This document shows, piece after piece, positions 9,757 through 18,750 of a DNA stretch of 64,000 nt. The stretch lies in the NCBI RefSeq assembly GCF_030272615.1, contig NW_026729310.1, positions 43,443 through 107,442 on the forward strand, read 5' to 3'. This DNA is from Cryptomeria japonica. Lineage: Eukaryota > Streptophyta > Pinopsida > Cupressales > Cupressaceae. The notes under the pieces are model-generated. The model was not told where the DNA came from, did no database searches, and saw only the letters and a list, made by a program, of their open reading frames with translations. The position numbers and the translations under genes are program-made. Numbering within the stretch: position 1 is the stretch's first letter; every line of letters begins with the position of its first letter.

Positions 9757-12700
9757 ATTTATACTTTGTACGAGCTTCTGTAAGAGTGTTCTTAAGTGCA
9801 TCCTTGACACTTTCCAATACTGTAATCTGAGTTGTAATATCAGCTGATAGTGTGATCTAACCATCTAAAGTGCTTCCCTCTGCTTGAGTTGATAATTGGG
9901 TAGCTCAGTTGATCTACTCTTGAATTGATGACAAATGGGGAATATATAATGTTTGAAGAGTCATGATATCCATCCTTATTTTATGCTCTTCATTCTGAAG
10001 TTCTAACTGTTGAGCCATAAGTGTTTCTAGCCTTGAATAAAAATTTTGAAGAGAATTTGGCTCGATAGTCAATTTAGTTGAGAGATCGATGATCTCCTTT
10101 TCAATGACTTCAGCCTTATTCTTGATATCTTTGATAAAGAATGAGAATGTACATAACTTCTGGAATAAATAAATAATATGCTTGAGTTGAGGGGACAACT
10201 CAGCAATGAATTCAATAAGCTTTATTTTACCTATAGCAATTTCTTTCTGCACTTCTTCAATCATCTTGGTTGTTAGCTCTTTTTCCTTCAATTTGCTAAG
10301 GTATTCTGATGCTTCTACTCCTGATTTCTCCAATTGAGTGAGTAGTTCATCCAGTTGCACATGGATGACAGCATCTTTATTGATGGTAGCTTCAGGTATC
10401 ATATCTGTCAATAATGTTTTGACCTTCTGAAGTACTTGGTTCTTCTATTGTATTGCTATCTATCTTTCCTACTCTGTTTTGGCTTTTCAAAGCTCACCAA
10501 ATTCTATCAGTGCTTGCCCTTTAAATTTTGTTAGGTCAACATTCAGTAGCACAATAGGCTTTGACAAATCTACCTTAAAATTGTGTCGCTTTGCTTTCTT
10601 CTCCTTTGATGATGCCTTTGCCGATTGAATGGGTACAATGGCTTTGGAGACTTGACCTTCCTCAGTATGTTGCCCAGTAGAGGTAGCACTTTTGTCGGTC
10701 CCTGTAGCCTCTGTTGTATCCTTCGGTATTTCCTTGCTTGAAGTATCAGTGGCAACTATCTCGGTGCTTGAAGGTACTTGAGAAGTTGGCTTGCTGGTGG
10801 CCTGAGAGGTAGGTTCATCTTGTTTAACCTTTGGAGCCTCTGTGCCTTCATCTGTGTCCTGAGGTTTCTCGGTTGAGACTTGTTGAGTGAGAAAAGGATA
10901 GGACTTGACCTGTTCCAAAACTCATTCACTTGACACAAGTTTGGCATAGGCATTTCCTTCTATCATTTCTCCATCATGTGCTTCAATGTCTATGACATCC
11001 TCATCTAACTGAATAGTGGAAGCAGGATCTTTCTTGGTGATGTCAACTATTTCATCTTCACCTTTTGGCTCTTCAGCTTGAATCCTAAATAGCTTCTTCC
11101 ATTTCTCTTTGGTTTCATTTTCAACTTCTAGATATAGTCCATTCATTATTTTTAAGGCCCTTTGTTTTACTTGAAAATTTGTCTGGTAGTTTTTCAAGTG
11201 ATCTTTTATTTCATCTACCGACATATCTGGAAAGAGATGTACCAAAACTCTTTCTCTTATATGCTTCTCTGATTCCATAGCATACTTCCATCTATTATCA
11301 ATATGTGAGTATAATGCTTCTGTAAGAAAACTAGTCACTTCCAATGGAACTACTCAGAATTTGAGAAGTGTACTAATTACAGTATCTTCTATTTTCCTCT
11401 TCTCTTCATCTATCCTAGTATCATATTTTACATATCTAAATGACCCAAATCCACCATATTCCTTCAATTTTGCACAAAAATTGTTGACACTATGTACATC
11501 TCCCTTTGTGCTTTTTACAATCTAGAATTTATTTGCATCTTCTGACTCGGTGTCACTTTCCAAAATTAATTTTCTATTCTTCTTTCTATAATTTTTTGTA
11601 ACCTTAGGTATTTTTACATTCTTTTGATTCTTACCGGGTGACACAATAGATGATCTAGTGTTCAGTCGCTTCACTGGTGTGGTCGGTGATACCTTGGTTA
11701 CATCCTATTTCTTTCTTTTCAAAATTTTGCCCTTTGGCAACTCGGTGCTCAGTGTAATTGCTGCTTCTTGAGCTTCAAACTCTTCTTCGATTGAAAATTG
11801 ATCACTCTTAGTAGGAGTGGAGGTATAACCTTCTCCAAAATTTTTAGTTAAGTCCTTGATCATTCTTGTGGCTTTCCTGGCAGCCTTTGGTACAACTATG
11901 CTCATTTTTACTTTTTCTTTCACCTCTTCATAGGTGCCATATCTTTTCTCGGTAGCATGCCTTGGGAGTGCTAAGAAGGCATCTATCTACTGTTGAGCAA
12001 TGTCAAAATCTATTTCATAACCCATAGGTGGTAGTGATTGAGTCCTGGGTTCTACTGCGTTGACATAACAGTAGTCTGTATCCAACTCAAAACATATGGT
12101 ATCCTTGTATTTTTCCACTAGCTGAGGTGGAATCTTGTACCTGTTATGCATCTTTTCTTGGAATTTGTTGAAGTAGTCATCCATTATCATATTGAAATTA
12201 TCACCTAGCTGATTGATGAAATCATTTATTTTATGGGTGATAGGTCGGTGTAATTCCCAAACAACGTTACCGACTAATGGAAAGAATATCTAAAAATAGA
12301 AGAACATACACACTAGGAGTGACCCAAACTTTAGTGTGTTAGCAGTATTATTCTTCTTCAGTTTCCTAATTGTATTTAGATTTTCAAAAAGATTCTTCAA
12401 CAACACTTCACATAAATCAATTTGCATACCCTTTTTAAAATTTTTGTAGGCCAAATCTACAGCTGCACACTGTACACTATTTACTCTTGCTGACTAGAAG
12501 AAACAATAACGAATAACTCTAATAGAAAAATTAAGTTTTGCATCTGTCACATTGTTCAACTTAAGACCTCTGCTATTAGACTCAACACCTGTTAATGTTA
12601 TCAATTCCTTCTATGAAATCATTTTTTGTGCTCGGGCATGGTCAAATATAGGGTATCTGGTTATTATGTGAATAATCTCCTTGGTGATCTTGAAAGGTTG

Positions 12701-13066
12701 TTCCTCTAGCCACATAAAATTGTCATGTACTCAGCTCAAGACAAATTTGACCCATTGGGGTTTGAAGACTTGAGGACAGGTTAGGGCTTCGGTTAATCCC
12801 TTGACTTTGATATGCTCAAACTTGCTATCCAGATTTCCATCGATGCACAAATTATCATACATATCCTTAATCTCAATGTGACCTAGCTCATCAACTCTAC
12901 ACTTGGTATAAAATCTAACATCTTCAATCAATAGAACTCTATCAGGAATAAGAGAAAATGTAGTTTTCTCATCAGGTTCGGAAGCCACTTTGAGAGGCAA
13001 GGTATATTTTAGTGTAGGCTTCTTAATGGTCTCTACTACAATAGGTTTCTAAACTTTGGGGGCCAT
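9757..13066 (-). pseudogene. Nested element ORF2, ~1100 codons, unknown protein
   Basis: One reading frame stays open in the same phase from ATG 13066 to about 9757, broken only by ~17 in-frame stops and no frameshift. I do not recognise the family. Readable segments include EPDEKTTFSLIPDRVLLIED, VHDNFMWLEEQPFKITKEII, TLKFGSLLVCMFFYF, GNVVWELHRPITHKINDFIN, a Lys/Arg-rich part around 11705-11923, a Ser/Thr/Glu-rich low-complexity part around 10600-10900 (TSQATSKPTSQVPSSTE) and a Glu/Lys/Leu-rich probable coiled coil at 9914-10411. No RT, integrase or protease signature. The stops are TAG (~12) or TGA (5), none TAA. Position is where pol would be in an autonomous element. A structural or packaging protein is a guess. 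Confidence 0.75.
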
Positions 13067-13583
13067 TACAAACTGAAATTCTGCTTACAAAATAGCTTAG
13101 GGTTTCAAATAACCAGAAAATGCTTTCAACTTAGTAAATACTTTGCAAATAATCACAACTTGACTTGATTGGTTAACTGCTGAAAATGTGGTTTTAGATT
13201 TGCTAAATACCTTGAATTCGCTCTAGAAATGTTTGATCGCCTTTATATTCGCTCTGCTTTGCTCTTTGAAAATTGGTAAGTGAAAAATGACCACGCTCAA
13301 TACTTTTAATACCTCCTTTTGACCTTATCGGGATTCGTGAGGTTAGGTTAAATAGGCATTAAATGTACTTGGTTTCCCTTTACCAGCTAACTCTCTTATT
13401 AGCTTTTTATTGACTAGACAGGCTTACTAGTTTTACCACTTCCTTGGTAAATCAAAAGACTAGATAATTTTTTGAACTTGCTATTGCATCTTAGCTATGC
13501 AGATTTTGAATTTAAGTGCATGAATACATAGGAACTATTAAGATCTAACCTTTGAGAATGCAGTCCCTCCATACCTTCATTTA

Positions 13584-14939
13584 CTAATCCGAAGTAGATG
13601 CACCTAACTCGGTAGGTAAGGTGCTTCCTTCATTGGTTGACACATTTTCCTTCTTTTTCCAAAATTTCTGCAATTTGCTTTTTATCTCCTCAATATCTCC
13701 TCTCGGTTGGTCTCTACAGTCTTTAGCTATGTGTCCAACTTTGTGAAAATGAAAACATGCCATTCCTAGACTTCTCCATGATCTCTGGTTGTTCATTCCA
13801 AACCTTATCGTACAGTTTGCACTTATATGTCCATATCTTCCACAGCATTCACACCAAATTCTTGTATTGTAATCCCATGGTACTGAAGTATATTGTCGAT
13901 TGAGATTTGTGTCAGTTCGGTAGCTTCTAGTGTTTGTTCGATGTGGAGTCCTCATATAGTTTTTCTACTTAAACCAACATTTCTCGGTGTTGTGTCCATA
14001 TCTATTGCAATTTTTGCAAAACCCTTTGTATTTTGCCTTCTAATAATTATTCACAGACTTTGTTCTACATTGCTTAGATGTGTGACCATACTTATTGCAA
14101 TTGTAACAATAATCATAAAACCTAGTAACATCTGATTGCTTACCTTTTCTGATCCGGCAAACGTTGGCAGTATGTCCTTGTTTTCCATAGTAGTTGCAAG
14201 TAGGCTTCTTGTCCTTGATGTTCTCTATGTTTCCAACTTGCTTGGATGATTCTCCTTTCTCGATAGTGTTGATCCTTTTCTTGGTAGAGTTGTTTCCTTT
14301 GTAACTAAGTCCTGCATTTTTGTTGGGTTTTCTCATATTCAGTTGCCCATCCAACATTTTTGATGCTTCATGGCTTTTCCTCAATGTTTCTTTTGACTTC
14401 TTTTCTGCTTCTAGTTCATCGGTCAATATTGATATTTCAGGTTTCAATGCTTGGTTCTCATTTTCCTTTAGTGTAGCTTCATGATATGCATAGTCCAATT
14501 GATCAAATAGATTATGTTAAACTACAGTCATCCTTGATATTTCCTCATTCTTTGTAGTCACCATTGCTTCTAGTTGTTATTTTTCTCCTTCTATAATTTG
14601 CTTATTATCTTCGGTTGTTCTCAATGCATCAAGATTTTCAGTCATCTGTGTGCTAAAATACTCATGTTCCCTTCTCATTTCTTTTATCTGTTCACTAAGT
14701 GCTTTGTTCTTTTCTTTCAGTTCTGCAATCATTTCTTCAGATTCTTTTGATATGTTGTTCTCAGATGATGTCTCAATTTGTTCCACCAACTCTTGTGAGT
14801 CTTGTAAATCATCAGACAACCTTCTTCTGACTTTTAGTGATCTCTGCATTTGCCTCTACATATCTGCAATCATTTGATTAGTATGATCCAATTCTTCTTG
14901 AAGCTTCACAATGCTGCGAGATTGTTTATAGCCTTCCAT
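13584..14939 (-). pseudogene. Nested element ORF1: coiled-coil protein with five zinc knuckles
   Basis: Starts at ATG 14939 (MEGYKQSRSIVKLQEELDH), 49 bases after the primer site, and ends at TAG 13584; 452 codons in one frame, broken by stops near 14867, 14577, 14516, 14040 and 13977. Residues 1-180 are Glu/Lys/Gln-rich and coiled-coil-like (EEMIAELKEKNKALSEQIKE). The C-terminal half has five CCHC-type modules: CNYYGKQGHTANVC (second Cys lost), CYNCNKYGHTSKQC, CKNCNRYGHNTEKC, CECCGRYGHISANC and CFHFHKVGHIAKDC (second Cys lost). This suggests a Gag-like, RNA-binding role, but I see no typical Copia Gag capsid segment. One stop (14040) is CAG in copy 2. Confidence 0.82.
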
Positions 14940-14987
14940 TGATAGGATCTTTCTCTTTAGGTTGTTAGACCCTTTATCAAGATTATG

Positions 14988-14999
14988 GCTTTGATACCA
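14988..14999 (-). other. Primer-binding site of nested element
   Basis: On the minus strand TGGTATCAAAGC lies two bases after the LTR end (CCTAACA) and matches the initiator tRNA-Met site at 11 of 12 bases. Confidence 0.9.
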
Positions 15000-15001
15000 A
15001 T

Positions 15002-16230
15002 TGTTAGGTCTTACTTGGAAGTCTAATGTATTGAGAGGGGAGGGGTGAATCAGTACTTCAAAACTTTTCTTGAAAAATAGTTTTACTGATAAACACAAAC
15101 TATGTATTGCTAATCTCAAAGATATAAAATACCTAAACATAATCATAAAGATAACATGCATCAAAATATCACTCCATAACACAATGATTTTTGGTCACGC
15201 AGAAACTCTTGGTTAGAGAGAAAAACTGTGGTGGGGATGGCACCCACAACTTCACTACTGCAGTAATCAAGATTACTCGGTTAGAGCTACATGTTTAGCC
15301 ATTTTTGATAGCTTAACCTGTTAGGAGTATAAAGATCTTTAGATCCACCTTGCTAAAGGATTTTACAAACACTTCTACAAAATGTTGTACCTGGTTAAAG
15401 GCTTTACAATTTATAGACTTTATTAGAGTCTTTTACCCTGTTAAAGGTTTCTATTACAACTTAATATTTCAATCAAAATCTTTACAAAATATCTGCAACT
15501 TCACATCTAAAATGTTATAGCAGACTCTATGTGCTTAATATGAAATTACCTTGCTCATAGCATTCCTTGGTAATTGATAAATCAGCTCAGTAACCACTTT
15601 TGTATTCTCTATTCCTTAAACTGTTCTCTGAAACCTTCTCGATAACCTGTGATTACCTCTGTCAATCTTATTCCTTCATGCTTGACTCAATCATTCCTTC
15701 GTCTCTCTTCTCTTGATTGACCTTACACGTCATCTTCTTTTTCATGTACTCAAATCATTCTATTTATATAGATCTCTGAGATGATGATCTGTTCATGCTT
15801 TGATCATACAAACATGTTTTATTGAATGAATAAACATAGAAATTATTTCATTGGATATTCTTCCTCAAAATCATACAAAATCTTTAAATGCAATTTCCTA
15901 TGTAGTAACGGTTTCATCTTCTCGAATTATGTAACACGTTTCACATGTGTCCAAGTTCATTGAATCTGGTAACACGTTTTCACTCGGTTCAGATTAACTC
16001 GGTATACCTTCTTTGCTACTCGGTAAACATATAAACTTTACTTGGTAGACATTATGCATATGTATCAATTCATAGCTTGGTGTGTATCAACTCGGTAACT
16101 TGTCTTTCTTCTGTAACCGACACCGGTGACCTTGGTGTTTACTAACTGGACTTTTCAGTAGTATTAACTGACTAGAGTATATAGAATGACTTTGGGCATA
16201 AAACTAATGATAACTTAGTAAATAGCAACA
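15002..16230 (-). repeat. 5' LTR of nested element
   Basis: Complete, 1229 bp; on the minus strand it runs TGTTGCTATTTAC ... AGACCTAACA. A TATA box (TATATAAATA) lies at 15770-15761. Just inside the 3' end is a C-rich tract (15033-15046) like that of the Copia LTR at 58561-59784. Confidence 0.92.
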
Positions 16231-16428
16231 ATCCAGGATTTCATAACTAAGGTTAATGATTTGAGAGAACAATGTAAAGAATGTGGTATTGAGAAAAAGG
16301 ACATTCAGTTGATCTAAAATATACTAAATAAATTGGGTCCTGAGTATGCATCTTTTATTTCTATCTTTCATACTCATAGGATAACTATGGTATTGACTTA
16401 TGTTAAGCCTTCATTCCCGTCTTTTTCT
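16231..16428 (+). repeat. Right copy of ~197 bp duplication flanking the nested element
   Basis: Repeats 8023-8219 (about 96% identical by eye). Starts immediately at the end of the nested element's LTR and continues seamlessly into the rest of gag. Confidence 0.93.
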
Positions 16429-17944
16429 GAGATGTTGATACATGAACAACATAAGCTTCTTTCTATAGGTCTCATTAAGCCATCAAAGCATCGGGCCTTG
16501 TTGGTTAATTATTCTAAGAGATAGAAAGAGTCGGGACAATTTGACAAGAAACAAAAGAACTTCAAGAACAAGCAACATACAAATCAAGCATAGAATAAAT
16601 CATCTTCAAAAGGTGGTTTATCTAAAAAGGAGAAGTCCGCTTACTCATATTTCAAGAGGACTAGACATGAAGAACATTCTTGTTATAAGAAGGATATTGA
16701 TGAACTAAAATATCTTCTTAAGAAGAATAACATTGATCTACCTTCTCAAATGCTTGAGTCAACTTCTTCTTTTGATTCAAAATAGTCAGGATCTACAAAG
16801 GTAAAAGGTCATGCAAGAATTGCTTCTAAAGAAACTAAAGGTAAAGGTAAATATCTTTGTGCTACAAGTTGTGAACCAGGGAGATGGTTCCTAGATTTTG
16901 GAGCTTCTCATCGTATGACTTTTATATAGTATATGTTCTCTTCGTTTGAGCCTTGACTTATGCCACCTATTCTGATGGGAAACAACACTTAAATGAGTGT
17001 AGTTGGGAAATTTTATATTGATATTGGGGATGACACATTCAATGGTGTGTTGTGTGTACCTTATTTGTCAAACAATCTTCTTTCCATCTATCAAATCACC
17101 CATGGTAGAGTAGGGAAGACTATGGAGTTCACACCTGATTCAGTTATCATTTGAGACTTGGAAAGAAGAGAGATAATTATCACTGGGATGGTGGATCATG
17201 CGTCTCGGTTATATACCTTTTTATACTTTGCACCTAATGATGGTTCTGATCCTTTGGTTGTTGATCACATTCCTAGTGTGAACATTGATTTTGAGAACTT
17301 TGGTTACTTGAACTTGGGTATTCTCACATCAAATCCAATTATTGAACCTTGCATTCCTTCTCCTCCATCTACCATTTATTTTGAGGATACTTGTATCATT
17401 ATATCTATGGCTACTTGTGATTCAATGCAGCAGAGAATACATCGTCTTCCTTTCTTGGGATGACTATTTGACAGACATTGCAGATTTATTTGTGGAGTCT
17501 CATATCTTAGACTTGGGAGACACTATTCATGGTATTCATCTTCTCTTTGATGAAGTTAATTCTTCTTCAGTTGTTGTGGAGGAACCTTTGGATTCTCTTG
17601 TTCATTCTCCACATTATCATTCATCACAGTTTGACTTGAGTGTGGATACTTTTGAGTAGCATTTGGAGGAGGCATCTTTATTCTTAGAGGAGATTCATGA
17701 GTTTTTGGATCTTGTTCAACATGCATCTCTACTAGGTTCTAGATTGTCATCTTCATTAGTGTAGCCTAGAAAACCTAATTTGGACATGACCACTTTTAGC
17801 ATCGATATGAAGACACCTGAGCAGTATTCAAAGACTTCATACATTTTCTGCTTTCTTCTTGCATATTCATTTCAGGAATGGGAAGATAGTCTACATTCAC
17901 CTTTGGTTTTATTTCTTCCTAAGTGGAGAGATGTTGTTCGATGA
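16231..17944 (+). pseudogene. Outer element gag 3' part, protease and pre-integrase relics
   Basis: Gag resumes with LGPEYASFISIFHTHRITMV and FPSFSEMLIHEQHKLLSIGL. A degenerate zinc knuckle (YSYFKRTRHEEHSC, two Cys lost) is near 16637-16685. The protease site reads WFLDFGASHRMT near 16885 where D-S-GAS is expected. A pre-integrase region follows (NGVLCVPYLSNNLLSIYQI). A frameshift near 17440 leads into a further open stretch (DDYLTDIADLFVESHILDLG) that I do not recognise, ending near 17944. No integrase or RT follows before the LTR at 18251. Several in-frame stops; one at ~16989 (TAA) is TAC in copy 2. Confidence 0.8.
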
Positions 17945-18242
17945 TCATGGTCCATCTTCTACATCCAGTTTTGAGCATCAACCATTGGTTTAGTTGATTA
18001 CTTTTGGGAAGGATACATAGTCTTTCTTATCTTTTCTATTTCGGAGAGGGCTTCTTCCTTGTATGGGATTCTTTCTTGTGTTGGTAAATTTCTTTTCTTT
18101 TCTCTCTTTTGGGGAGGATTTTTGTCCCACTAGGTTTTCTCCTTTTCTCCATTTGCGAGAGATTGTTTGTACATGGGTACCTGACATGGCCTTGTAGTTG
18201 GGATCCATCTTTGTGTCTTTTCACCCACCAAAGCTATGCTAA

Positions 18243-18250
18243 AGGGGGGG
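18243..18250 (+). other. Polypurine tract of outer element
   Basis: AGGGGGGG (in AAAGGGGGGG from 18241) directly before the TG of the 3' LTR. Confidence 0.8.
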
Positions 18251-18750
18251 TGTTAGTGTAGGTTTTTATTTTCTATTATATTAGGGAATATTTATTTTTT
18301 CTACACATTATTAAGCTTTCCTAGGTTATATTAGAATGGTTAGAATGAGGGCATGCGGTATAATCCTACAATCACATGTGTCATTCGTACCCACATTTGG
18401 GTGGTTAAATATCACACCCTCTTTTGGATTTATTTGCCACCTCCCCATAACCAATTCTTGTCTTCACCTAAGTTGGCATAACCATGTACTTGGAATTTAC
18501 CAAGTAGTCAAAGCTCTCTCCTATTTTGGGCTACAAGGAGTTATTATTCCTCTTGGTTTTATATCCCAATATTTTTCTATATAAACATTCCCTCACCTCT
18601 CTTATGATAATTATTGAGAAGAGAACACTAGCTCATATTGTGAGTCTAGTTCAGTGCTAGGAGAGTGTTGAGTTTTGTTCATCTCTGGATTCTTGTCTTG
18701 CTTTCCTTCAATCACATTGATCTTAGGTGGCTTCACAGCTAAATTTAACA
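18251..18750 (+). repeat. 3' LTR of outer Copia-type element
   Basis: TGTTAGTGTAGG ... AAATTTAACA, 500 bp; TATA box CTATATAAA at 18577-18585. Confidence 0.93.

Larger units (their letters stand above)
8219..16230 (-). mobile_element. Nested non-autonomous LTR retrotransposon with two non-pol ORFs
   Basis: The element reads right to left. Its 5' LTR is 16230-15002, primer site 14999-14988, ORF1 14939-13584, ORF2 13066 to ~9757, polypurine tract 9447-9435, and 3' LTR 9434-8219, which lacks its last 13 bases. LTR length is 1229 bp with TGTTG...TAACA ends. The LTRs differ at roughly 60 of 1216 positions by eye, so it is younger than its host element. No protease, integrase, reverse transcriptase or RNase H motif is seen in any frame, so it must have relied on enzymes supplied by another element. 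Confidence 0.88.
5780..18750 (+). mobile_element. Copia-type LTR retrotransposon, pol-less, with nested insertion
   Basis: Two LTRs (5780-6281 and 18251-18750) begin TGTTAGTGTAGG and end AAATTTAACA, giving TGTTA...TAACA termini. A degenerate initiator-Met primer site follows the first and an AAAGGGGGGG polypurine tract precedes the second. Without the 8 kb element inserted in gag it would be about 4.8 kb. It encodes Gag, a protease relic and a pre-integrase-like region but no integrase, reverse transcriptase or RNase H, so it is non-autonomous (TR-GAG-like). The LTRs differ at about 60 of 500 positions by eye, so it is old. The flanking pentamers (AGAGG left, AGAAT right) do not match. Confidence 0.9.

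Noticed and set aside
9757-13066. Stop-codon readthrough or recoding of TAG in ORF2
   Set aside because: Plant nuclear genes use the standard code, CAG is seen at two of the sites in the other copy, and ORF1 has TAA stops too; decay explains it better.
18251-18750. Independent 82-codon gene shared with 5874-6113
   Set aside because: Both open frames lie in the two LTRs of one element and are not conserved as protein.
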